Shown here piece by piece: positions 23,394 through 33,560 of a stretch of 64,000 nucleotides of DNA. Under the pieces are notes generated by a model. It saw only the letters and a program-made list of their open reading frames with translations. It ran no database searches and was not told the DNA's origin. The DNA is from Polytrichum commune (taxonomy: Eukaryota; Streptophyta; Polytrichopsida; Polytrichales; Polytrichaceae), in NCBI GenBank assembly GCA_950295325.1, contig OX485808.1, positions 33,815,180 through 33,879,179 of the forward strand. Direction: 5' to 3'. Both the position numbers and the translations under genes were made by a program. The first letter of the stretch is position 1, and each line of letters starts with the position of its first letter.

Positions 23394-23689
23394 CGTTGGC
23401 GTGTTAGGCTGCCGATTTGATTTGCGAGCAATTCTTTCTTCTGGGAGACACACTTGTGACAAGATCGACCCATGTAGCTCCGATGTCCGGCCAGAGTCGT
23501 CAGTGCGGTCCAATTAAGCTCCTCGTGCAGCTCCGAGTGCATCACCAATCTCAGGACGGGCCATGAACGTGAACTCCAGACGGTGACCGCCGACCGGCCC
23601 AAGCAATCGACCAGGTCCTGTGTAGATATTAGCAATAAAACACTGGTCAAAGTTCAATAGACCATAGCATCCATTCTTTGTACATTAGA

Positions 23690-24860
23690 AGGGAGTTTCG
23701 TAGGTTTCAGTGCAGATTTTGTAGGTCAGAGTGGCATCATCTTCCTTATCAACAAACATTCGGTCGATCTGTCCATCATCATTCATTTCTTAAAACCATT
23801 CATGAAGAAAGTCTGAGCCAGGTTGGAGGGCTGCAACAACATGCGGTTCCCTCCCTGCCTCTCCTTTGTTGGCTGAATTTTTCAGTGATTGCAATGAAGG
23901 AAATCCATATTGATTCACCATTTGTGCCTGGCGTTTAAGTTTTCTTCTCATTTCTCGTTCTCTTCTTTTACAGTCTCTAGGTGCAATTAGAATATTCTCT
24001 CTTTCTCATTTTCTTAGGTTAGTGCAGAGTTGGCAGGTCAGAATAGCAGAATCCTCAGTTTCTCAGTTTCTCAGTTTCTTGAGTCAGCTGGACATTTCTT
24101 TGCTAATGTCTTCGTACAAAGCATGTATGAATGCACATCTTGGCTAGTGTATTCGCCTAGTAATTTTGTGTCTGCAAAGTTTTGGAATAGAAATAAAAGT
24201 GGTCTAAGTGCGTGAGATCACAGCATTCATTTCTTGTACATTACAAGTGAGGTTCTTAGGCTTAGTGCGGATGTTCTAGCTCAGAGTGGCAGATTCTTTG
24301 ATGTCATTTGGGTCGAGTGGATGATCATCATTCATATTTCAAAACTATTAATAAAGAAAGTCTGAGGAGTGTAGGGGTGCTACAACATGTGCATCTCCCC
24401 TTGCCACCCTCCTTTGTTGGCTGAATTCTGTAGTGATTGTAATGAAGGATACTTATATCGATTCATCACCCTGCCTGGCGTTCCAAGTATTCTCGGCACA
24501 TCTCGTTCACTTTTCTTTCGGTCTCTTGTTGCATCTAGAACATCCCTTTGTTAGTTTCTTACGGAAGTGCAGAATTGGTAGGTCAGAGTGGGGGATTCTT
24601 CATAACATCAATAACCAGGTCGATTCATAAAGATAGGGTGTGGAGTGTAGAGCTCCCACAACGTGAGTTTCCCAGTAACTAAAGAAAATTCATAGAATTC
24701 ATTACTCCTGCCTGGAGTTCAAATTTTCTTATCATATCTTGTTATGATCCTGTCTTCTGTTCGCTTTGTTGCATCTGAAATATCCCACAATTTACCAGTT
24801 TCTTGAGGTCATCTGCAGATCTCTTTTGCTATTGTCTATGATACAAAGCAGGAATGCATG
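23690..24860 (+). repeat. Degenerate tandem array, four units of about 310 bp
   Basis: The phrase AGTGCAGAWTTGGYAGGTCAGA recurs near 23710, 24022, 24260 and 24565; CTGCCTGGCGTT-type phrases recur near 23927, 24472 and 24707; the phrase TTTGCTAWTGTCT followed by ACAAAGCA recurs near 24100 and 24827. The order is constant, so this is an old tandem amplification in direct orientation, lying just past the receptor-like gene. Units are 70-85 per cent similar by eye, and the second is internally deleted. No ORF is conserved between units. Confidence 0.65.
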
Positions 24861-25157
24861 CAATTCTCATCATCACCATTATCTTGCCGTTTATGTCCAC
24901 GAAGTTGTGGGCATTGTTATGCATCCTCGCGTCAGTTAAGCCTATTGTGGGCACTTGCAACTCCACAAACAATGTCGACTGTTGGATTATCTGGGATTGT
25001 ATTAACCGGAATCATGCAGATTGTTATTTGAACTTTCAGCATTGAAGTTGAGATGCAAAAGCTATAAGAGATCAAAGTGAAAATTCTCTTTTAACTATCA
25101 TGTAAGCCCTCCCAATTGTGTGAACACAGGATTATCAATATTTTTTCTGAGCATATA

Positions 25158-25371
25158 CAAGTGACTCCAAAAACTGAGTCTATGCAAGGAACTTGAAACT
25201 TCAAATGACCATGCCGGAAACAAGAGTGATTGAAATCAAAAGCTATAAAAATCAAAATCGTAGAGTAAAAAGTTCTACACACCATTGTAATGATAAAATC
25301 ATGATTTCAATTACAACAAAGTAGATAAAGATGTTGAAGAAAAGTATGTGCATAGACTCAATTTTTGCACT
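25158..25371. repeat. Left doubled end: outer TIR and inner inverted copy
   Basis: The outer motif (25160-25186, AGTGACTCCAAAAACTGAGT...) recurs in opposite orientation at 25349-25371 (TGCATAGACTCAATTTTTGC...). These are likely paired transposase-binding sites, similar in spacing to the IR/DR ends of some Tc1 elements, though there the copies are direct. Confidence 0.75.
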
Positions 25372-25432
25372 ACAGTGTAGAAGACACTTTAAAATATGTC
25401 CATCGCCCTTTTGTAACTAAAATAGCTATAAT

Positions 25433-26403
25433 TCAATCAGGCATGCTAGCATACAATCCTCTACACTCCTCTAGACTAATAAAGTCGCAAACTTCTTGCA
25501 CTCGAACCCATAATTGAAGAATACCATTGGGAGGACTAGAGTATGAGTTCAATCGCCATTTCAGTAAAGCCCATATGTGCTCAATAGGATTTAAGTAAGG
25601 GGATTGTGCAGGCCACTCTAAATTACAAAATGGTTGCTTCCCAAACCATTCTTGAACAATCTTCGCTGTATGCACGACACCATTGTCTTGTTGAAAAATG
25701 ATTTCTTCAAGATTGAACCCAATGCAAGCAATGTACTACACAAATCTTGCTCTAAAATTGCAATGTAGCCTCTAGCATTCAAGTGCCCTTTTATATTATG
25801 CAATGACCTCAATCCTCTACAAGTCAAACAACCCCAAAGCATTATAGAGCCTCCACCATGCTTCACAGTTTGGTTCACAACACGCACAAGGATGTTTTCT
25901 TTGTCCCCTATCCAACACCAAGTCCTCCCATTTGAATTGAAACGACATATTTTAGTTTCATCACTAAACACCACCCGCTCCCAATCACTCACAGTCCAAT
26001 CTTTGTGCATTTGAGCAAAGCGAAATCCGTCTTTGATGTTCTTTCGACTCAAAGCAAGCTTCTTAACCTCTTTAAAAGAAGACAATCCTTGTTCTCTCAA
26101 CACATTCCTCAAGGTATTGTCGCACATCTTTACACCCATCTCTCTTCAAAGCATTTTTGATGCCTCTGTTGCAGTTTCTAAACCGCCAACAATAACTAGC
26201 CGTGAAGCATAACGTTTCTCCCACTTTGTTAGGACCTTAGGACGACCTCCTTTAGACAATGCTACACTTGTAGAAAGTCTCTTTCTCACTATATTAACCG
26301 TAGATTGTGCCAAACCCACACTCTTTGCAATCTCTCTACTGCTCCTCCCCTTCTCTATCAAGGCTACAATATTTTGCTCTGTCTCTTGTGAAATAGGTCT
26401 CAT
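25433..26403 (-). pseudogene. Tc1-type DD34E transposase, two lesions
   Basis: The start ATG is at 26403. The first 80 residues form a paired helix-turn-helix DNA-binding domain (QETEQNIVALIEKGRSSREI, then GRPKVLT, then GGLETATEA), including a GRPK hook between the helices. The catalytic part shows VVFSDETKI (first D), GGGSIMLWGC, FQQDNGVVHT (second D) and WPAQSPYLNPIEHIW (E), with 34 residues between the second D and the E. Two lesions break it: a TGA at 26148-26146 in the linker between the two domains, and a frameshift near 25715-25745 just before the second catalytic D. Length without breaks is about 323 residues, close to the normal 340. All catalytic residues remain, so it decayed recently. 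It is the only gene of the element. Confidence 0.85.
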
Positions 26404-26540
26404 CTTTCTACACAACCTCCACAAAGCCACAAGAAGTATTCAACACGATACACACGATACACACGAAACCCTCAAATTCTTTTTCACTCAAAACGATGAA
26501 GAAACAAGAAAATGAGAGCTCTCAAAAAAGGTAGCAAGCG

Positions 26541-26754
26541 GCACCTCAAAAACTGAGTTTATGTGATGTCGACATCTCTCTTTCTCTCACCGAAACCCTA
26601 ATGAAGTTGACGACATCACCATGACATCATTTGAAAATCAACTTCTAGTTCCTTTACAATTACATTTTCCATTTCCTAAATATATCATTATCTTTTTGTG
26701 AAATGCCCATGAAAATCCTTGTTTGATGCATAGACTCGGTTTTTGGAGTCACTC
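26541..26754. repeat. Right doubled end: inner inverted copy and outer TIR
   Basis: The inner copy at 26541-26565 (CCTCAAAAACTGAGTTTATG) lies about 180 bp inside the outer TIR (26728-26754) and opposes it, mirroring the left end. Confidence 0.75.
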
Positions 26755-26756
26755 TA

Positions 26757-28309
26757 GTCCAATCTCATTTTACTACACGTCTTATTTTTTTGAATTCAGT
26801 TGTTGATCACAAACCTTACCACTCACATATTGGTGTGCAGTTAAGAAGACTGACCACATAAGCCCCAACAAACCTTAGTCAAGTTCAAGGACTGCTTCTC
26901 CAAACCAAATAATGCTGATGCAACACTCACAAGGAGAATTCTTTGAAGTAAGACCTGTAGCTGGTGAAGGTTCCCCTCGTTTCTCTTCTACAGTAGTGCT
27001 GCTCCCTCCCCCACTTCCCCCCCCCCCCCCCCCCAAAAAAAAAAAAAAACACAAACAAACAGAATGCCAGATCAGAAGAGAAGAGGAGAGAAAGAGAGTC
27101 ACTGATAATTGTAAAACTAACAAGAACCAGAAATTGTCTTGTTTGTAAAAGATTCCATGTTTGTAGGTTTTAGTAAAACAATCTTTCATAAGACAAATAA
27201 CCTCTAAGCAAAGCAAATTCTCTAGAGCAACTGTGAGTTTAGACACATAATCTCGGTGAAATCAATAAAAAACAACCCACAAAATTGTACACCATGGCTG
27301 TTATTCCAATCAAACCCACAAACTTCACAGACGGTGGTGCCAATTCATTCCAAGGCTCTTATTTTTATGCTCAATGCAAGCCTGGTATGGCGGGAGTTTA
27401 GAGCTCTGAAACGAGAAGTTGAAGAGGTAGAAAATCAACAATGTAGGCTACGAAACGAGGGACCTCTCACTAACAATCACTGTCCTTACACCTTCCACAA
27501 GGGCCTGAAGTTCACCATCACATGTGTTTCCAAAATGTAGGATCTTAGTAGATGTACCACTGTTACCACTACTACCATCCACTTCCATCCTAGATACTGG
27601 ATAGAGGTTCAATGGACTTCATTCCATCAATCAACAACCTCTCACTAACACTAAGGTGTGTGGAGTTATTTGGTTCCTCTACTTAATCAGAATCCTATAT
27701 TGGATCAGCATGTGGTTCGGTGAGGACCAAAGAGAAAACACCATAAAGACACATGTTTAAAAGAGATTGGACTATGTCTTTGAATATTAATAACTACTCA
27801 ACACTCAATAGTGAACACAATTGGGAGGTCCGATTTCCAATCCTTTTTTGGCTGATGCTTCAGTGTAGATTTGCTTGTGCAATACAAGTTTTGATTTGTA
27901 ATTCTAATCGGTAGAAGTTGGAGAACCAACCGAATAACACTTACATACCTTAGCCGGTCACTGTCTTTACACCTTCCGCAGGATCCCTGAAGTTCATCAC
28001 CCATGTCCCGAAGTCTAGGACAGTGGTGGAGGTACCATTGCCACCAGTGGTACCATCTCCGATCCTCGTAGATACTGGAGAGAGTTTCAGTAGACTTCAG
28101 AGCCCCTGCGATCGATGGAATTCCATCAACCAGCATGCAGCCAATTCGATTCGCACGCCAAACACGGCCTCGGGAACTACATTATAAGAGATCGAGCATA
28201 ATATATTGAAAGATCAATCCGGATCTGAGACTACTAGCTAGCTAGCCCTTGCCAATCAAACCCTGCACCCGAAACCATAATCCTGAACCTCTGGAATTTT
28301 GTGAGAAAT
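26757..28309. other. Upstream region of the BTB gene with a duplicated relic coding segment
   Basis: A C16/A15 run lies at 27018-27048. Segments 27470-27640 and 27955-28135 are diverged direct copies; read on the minus strand both give a GTSTxxLxFG phrase and an EGVxTV phrase, so both may derive from one coding sequence that I do not recognise. The part 27710-27900 also belongs to a dispersed family present at 39040-39340 and, inverted, at 36040-36130. The promoter of the BTB gene must lie in or after this part; no TATA box stands out. Confidence 0.45.
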
Positions 28310-31300
28310 ATGGAAGCCGCGGGGCCATCCGAAGTGCGGGGCTCTAGTGATCCGGAATGGACTCACGGGGGTGATCCCTGGGCCTACAGGGTTCAGTCCC
28401 CATCGACGAGCTCCGGTGATGAGAGTCAGGCTGCAGGGCGTGAGGTAAGATCAAAGCTCAAGAGGTGCCAAGAAGAAGCCCAGCGTCTCGACTTTCTCGT
28501 CAGACAGCAGACCGAGGAGATCAACATGCTGGAGCAATTGCTGCAGCTGCAACGCAGAGACATCACGGAGCTGAGCAACCAGGTGCAAGATTTTGTGTAA
28601 AAAATTAATTCATAAATGCATCATCATAGAGAAATGAGACGCTTTGTTTTCGTTGCCGAAAAACATACACCATTCTGTACTCGGATTTCCGGGAGATTTT
28701 GGGCGCAATCGGTCGACATCCCAGTGTTTCAAAGTCCCATCACTTACATGTTGATATCTTTCTGTTTCCCTTTATTGAATTTGAGGAATATTCCATAGAT
28801 TCCTCTAAATGATCGGCGAATTGCTTAAAGTCTTGAATTTGAACCGGTCATTTCTCAAACTCATCCTGGCCATCTGCAACTACACTAAATAGTACTATTA
28901 GTGTGGATGGAAAATTAGCGTGGGCAACACTCATTTTCTAGTCAAGGTGGAATCAACATGGGACCAAGATCCTGGGTTTTCCTCTAAGTCTCCATAAAGA
29001 TTTCCGACCAACACATTGAATTATTAGTTATGGGACAAAAGTAGCACAAAATAAAATAATCACCCACATTATTTTTTTAGAAAACAAATTCTGTGGCCCA
29101 CAATAATAGGACTATTTAGTGTAGCAGTCGGATTTCCCCGATCATAGGGGTCAACTATTTGGGGTGCACATTGTGGAACCACACAACTTCAAGAAAGGTG
29201 AATGCCTTGAATGTTTTTTTTAGCATTTGAATTAGATCTTGTTTCAATTGTCTCGAAAAAGAAAGGAAATAAGAGAGAAGAAAGGTGATGCCTAAGCATG
29301 ATTGACTAGTCCGCCAAACACAAACTTCACTAGAGATATCACCTACAAAGTGTAATTCCCAGAGATATTGGAGTTGGACTGGTGGAGATTGTTGCCTCCC
29401 CACATTGTATCCACACGACTTCTTCATAGTTGGTGGCCTCCTCTGTACTCTTGAAAGCTTTACTCCCAAGAAATCCTCGCATATTCAAGGAGGCAAATGT
29501 GCCAACTGTAGTTTGTTTCACTTTCCTTTGAGAGAAACGACCTTACATTCAACAACATGCACTTGGTGGAACCAGGTGGAGTTTTTGCAGATCGTCGGGC
29601 CTGGGAAAGAATTGGAATTTTCCACCATGGTTGCTGAGAACAACAATTATTTCTTTGATTGGGAAGTCACATATGCGGATACAAAAGGTGTTCAAATTTT
29701 CTCCTGCAAAGTGCATAGGATCATTCTAGTGAGTTCCGGGTGACATCAAACCCTCCCCTTTATAACAATTGTTTCTAAATCCCTTCTAATGCTAGTCATA
29801 AATTACGTATATTTTTTCTTCTGCTTTGGCATATCGTGAATGTCCTCATGCCCTTTGAAAACATTGTCAGAAAGAGGGCCTTTCAAATAAATATGAATTG
29901 AGGATTCGACATTATGCAAAGCAGAGGAGCAACACAAGTCTTAAAAAGAGGAGGGTATGGAGAGGAATCCACTAATTGGCACCATTGAGCTTGAAGTAGA
30001 AAAGGTGAAGGTTCACACATTCAAGTGTCAAAGTTTTAAGAACGATCATAAAATATGTGATTTAGTGTGGCATTGGAGCCGGTGTGCCATGGTATGGAGA
30101 GTGATGTTTATGACTTGTCATGGAGCACCAAGTTTCATAGCATACCCTCTCTAGTTGCCACCTTATGATTGCAAGACAATTAATGTGGGTCCATGATATA
30201 TTGATATGTGTGGGTCGACACACTAAATCACGTGTTTAGTGTACCTAGAAGCAGTGTTTCCTAAAGTGGGTTGGCTATCCAAAACCTACTTAGGTACTTT
30301 CTTTGGTTTCTAAGAAAATTACAATTTTTTTGAGATGGTCTTAAAATGCTTACAATATGAAATCGGCTCAAATAGTGCGTATGCTTAAAAATGTGTAGCA
30401 CCTTCAAGCCAAGCTCTAAAGATGTTGGTCCCCTTGCTAGTCCTATAGATAGGTGCCACCTTGGTGGTTGATGCTTCTCTTCAAGATGTGAACTCTTTAC
30501 CCACTTTTCCACAAGTGTGACACTTGGTGGATTGGCTGAAGAGTGTGTTTTGGAAACCTTAGAATGTTTTGGGTCCCCTAAAATTCATTAATTAGCATTG
30601 GAACCCCTCTCCCATGCCAAAAGATTTAGCAAAAGGGGAGGGAAACAAACAAGCGGTCCATGTCATGGCAAAGTAAAGTATTTCCAGACCACATGGCTCA
30701 AAGTGCAAACTAGTGATTATAAAGTTGCAAAGAAGATGTTCTCTTAAAGAAGGTGGCTACTTGTAAGTGTGCGCACATAACCCCCTTCCACTTCTCAACA
30801 CGTAAAGTGTCACGGTGACTAACCTACTTAGGAATTATTTTCCATACTCGCTGTGAGGGGCAACTCCACGTCATGTTGGTTCAAGTTCACCTGTGAAGTG
30901 ATGCTAGCTTCCTCCTTGTGGGTTCACACTGTTGAATAAACTGACAACCGAACCAAAGTTTAATTATTTCCACACTTCTAGTACGCCCTAATTGATTTTT
31001 GAACATATGTCATATTGAGACCATGTTGTAACGTATGCTTCTAATGTTTGAGCATTGACTGACAACCGAACCAAAGATTACTAATTTCCACGCTTCTAGT
31101 ACGCCCTGATTGTATTTTGAACATATCTCATATTGAGACCATGTTGTAATGTATGCTTCTAATGTTTGAGCATTGATCCAGGCAAGCAAATCCGAGGTTT
31201 TTCGAAACCAGATGAGGGAAGAACTAAATGATGCTGATCAAGCCCCTCCCAAAACTGAGATCATCAACCTCCAAACCCACATCCCAGTCCCTGAAATCTT

Positions 31301-31646
31301 GAATGCTTTCTTCGGCTTCTTCTACTCCGCCTCAGTTGCACACGAGAACCTCATCCGCATGTGGGGCGAGCTCCTAACTCTTGCGACCGAGTACAAAGTC
31401 GAGCTTCTGAAGCAACTGTGTGAGCAGGCCTTCATTGAGAACGTGACCCACACGCCTGAGAATATCCTCCCTCACCTGGAATTAGGGCTGAAACACAACT
31501 CTGTTGTGGTTGTGACCGAGGCAGTCAAATACCAGCATATGGCGGACGAGGCGGCTTTCGTGGTCCTTCTTGAAACCTATCTGCTTTTGCAGGCGGTAGT
31601 CACTCATGCCTCGACACTGGAGGAAAAACGCTGCACTGAAGCTTGA
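28310..31646 (+). CDS. Coiled-coil BTB/POZ protein, three exons (At4g08455-like)
   Basis: Exons are 28310-28582, 29591-29728 and 31182-31646 (stop TGA at 31644). Junctions are CAG|GTGCAAG with TTTTTGCAG|ATC, and CTA|GTGAGT with GATCCAG|GCA; both introns are phase 0 and the spliced protein has 291 residues. Residues 46-90 form a coiled coil (RSKLKRCQEEAQRLDFLVRQ...). The BTB/POZ domain (about 115-245) spans the second junction, which restores the diagnostic VHRIIL-ASKSEVFRNQM motif; GFFYSASVAHENL, LLTLATEYKVELLKQLCEQ and LPHLELGLKHN follow as BTB and post-BTB helices. The layout resembles Arabidopsis At4g08455 (BTB after a short coiled coil); such proteins are thought to act as substrate adaptors of cullin-3 ubiquitin ligases. 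The ATG was chosen over an upstream GTG. No lesions are visible. Introns of 1,008 and 1,453 bp; the second carries a 118-bp tandem duplication. Confidence 0.85.
30940..31175 (+). repeat. 118-bp tandem duplication at the 3' end of BTB intron 2
   Basis: The unit beginning ACTGACAACCGAACCAAAG at 30940 is repeated from 31058 with few differences. The second unit ends 6 bases before the splice acceptor AG at 31180-31181, so a branch point in it would be duplicated. Only the second unit is followed by a usable CAG. Confidence 0.85.
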
Positions 31647-32609
31647 AACCCAGCAACATGATGCAATACCATATGGAAGCATCACATGGCTCACTCGAAT
31701 TTTTGATTAGTGAATTACTGGCCATATATATACATTCTTTCATTTGAGCAAACTAAGGTGGCTCTAGATCATCTGTTGAATTTCATGACTGTTCTCCATG
31801 ACCTTTCCATTGGGTTTCTAGTTAAGCAGACTTGATGATGAATTCACCATTGAGCATATTAGGACATCAACCATACGAAATCGAGCGGAATTTACAAGTC
31901 TATGTCTGTACACACTATTCATCAGGCCATCACTGTATCTCTTCTTGGTCATGGGTTACGATAGAACCATTTAACACATTTTGTTTTTGCTAATATATGT
32001 GACCCACATGCACGGCAATATATATCCTCATTCAGTTAGTACAGATCGTAATATCAATAGATCTGCTAGTTTTTTCAGATTATTGAGTTTTTGAATAGTG
32101 AATCTCTATTTATGTTATGTACTTTTCCTTGACCATAGTAAGATGGCTACGAACGTTCTTAAGATGGCTCGAAGATTCTTATAGATATTTTATCGTGAGT
32201 GAGTTGTGGTACAAAATTAACCTCCCTGCATTTCCATCCCATCCTTGGCTTTGCAGATATTGTCCACACACTTTGATAGACACAGTCTTTTGATATGTGG
32301 CATCTGTTTCATCATTCAATCAGTTCAGAGTACACCATTACTGGTCAGATGATAGGTAGTGCCACCAAAATTCGAGTCTCCTACTTCTACTGGTCTATCA
32401 TGACATCTATACTCTCATTTACGTATCTCGAGTTTTTGGGTAGACGGACTGCATGAGGTAGAGGTGCCTAATTCGAACACAACAATAATATGGACATTTA
32501 CACTTGAGTGGTATGTGGTTAAATGTGGATTTTAAAACTCGCATCAAAAAGACATGTGTTTAAAAAGAGATTGGACTACGTCTTCAAAAGAATGTAGATC
32601 TTGGACAAC
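31647..32609. other. 3' flank of the BTB gene; no further gene
   Basis: It holds the 3' untranslated region of the BTB transcript; no canonical AATAAA stands out close to the stop. The part 32490-32600 is a copy of the dispersed family also found near 6065-6180 (phrases TTGAGTGGTATGTGGTTA and GTGTTTAAAAAGAGATTGGA). Confidence 0.4.
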
Positions 32610-33312
32610 TAACTAAGTGGGCAACTAGTTAGCTAGCTAAAAGCTCTGACTAGCTACAGCTACGCAGATGTTCGGTGCCTCAAAAGAATAGCTAGCTAAA
32701 ACTAAGTGCCATAGTCCGGGCGAGAAGAGTTAGCTAGCTGAAGTTAGCTAATAGCTAGCTTAAATCTATAATGTACACTAAACAAACCGGACTCGTTAAA
32801 GGAGCGATGTTTTTGAAACTCAACAGGAGCCCGATTCCTAATAATACAACAGATGTCGTCAAATCTTTGATTTGGAACACCTTGATTTCATCTTGTCTTA
32901 AATTGCCAAATGACATTGATGATTCCGATGATAATGGAAATGAAGAAGAAGAAGAAGAAGATGATGTATCACGAGTGTCGATCGAAAGTGAGGAAGCCGA
33001 CTATACATGCTGATTTTAAGCCTTTCACTTTCCTTGTTCAACAACACGAAAATACAGAGCCAACCGAGAGCAATACAATCAATTATATATTGTTTTGGTT
33101 TTGTTTGAATGGATCTCTCTTTGGTTTAGAATGAATATGCATGTCACACAACTTTTTAGATAGTTGAAGCTGAGTGAAAATGAGAGTTCCGGAAAAGTTA
33201 GCTAGCTAAAGGTACGTAAGAATCTTAGGTTTGGTGAACCTAGCTAGCTAAAGCTAAGTGACAAATAGGGGCCCAAGAGATTTAGCTAGGTGATGCTAGT
33301 TGGCCAATTTTC
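32610..33312 (+). mobile_element. Candidate DNA transposon remnant with clustered AGCTAGCT repeats
   Basis: TTAGCTAGCTAAA-like motifs are clustered at 32620-32770 and 33195-33305 and almost absent between. The flanks begin GGGCAACTAG (32618) and, inverted, GGCCAACTAG (33311). Arrays of short repeats near both ends are typical of CACTA and related transposons. No target duplication was found and no canonical terminus, so the class is open. Confidence 0.35.
32771..33013 (+). pseudogene. Acidic-tailed ORF, possibly the end of a transposase
   Basis: An 80-codon ORF with a short conserved-looking start (RSPIPNNTTDVVKSLIWNTL) and a strongly acidic tail (DDSDDNGNEEEEEEDD) ends at a TGA between the two AGCTAGCT clusters. 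The position suggests the last exon of a transposon gene. I do not recognise the family. Confidence 0.3.
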
Positions 33313-33319
33313 CAAGGTT

Positions 33320-33560
33320 TGAAAGAATGCTAGTCATTCTAGACTCAACATGATTGAGGGACTTATATGATCACTTGAAGAACATGAGAATCTTCACTTT
33401 GATAATGAATAAGATACTCATATGTGCTTCAAAAATTATGATGCAAATGGTCACGAGTGTGATTTGGATTTGATAATCATCTTGCATCAATCATGTGTTT
33501 TATATCCTACAAGAAGTGGGTGCAGAGAGAAAAGTATCCAAACAACACACGTCTATCATT
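33320..33560 (+). repeat. Dispersed repeat copy (as at 9030 and 35600)
   Basis: It aligns throughout with 35600-35870, including the phrases CTCAAYATGATTGAGG, CACTTTGATAATGAATAAG, TCATCTTGCATCA and AAGAAGTGGGTGCAGAGAGA. Non-coding. Confidence 0.65.

Larger units (their letters stand above)
25158..26754 (-). mobile_element. Near-complete Tc1-type (DD34E) transposon, about 1.6 kb
   Basis: The ends are inverted repeats of about 27 bp (core GTGACTCCAAAAAC, left 25161; complement at right, ending 26754) flanked by TA at 25156-25157 and 26755-26756. A second copy of the motif sits about 190 bp inside each end. The single internal gene, on the minus strand, encodes a DD34E transposase with two lesions. 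Size, TA duplication and gene content are those of a full-length Tc1-like element. It lies between the degenerate tandem array and the BTB gene. Plant Tc1/mariner transposons are usually the DD39D mariner type or pogo type, so a DD34E copy here is unexpected. Confidence 0.85.

Noticed and set aside
22823-23650. 275-codon minus ORF
   Set aside because: Also antisense to the pseudokinase and its 3' flank; no domain.
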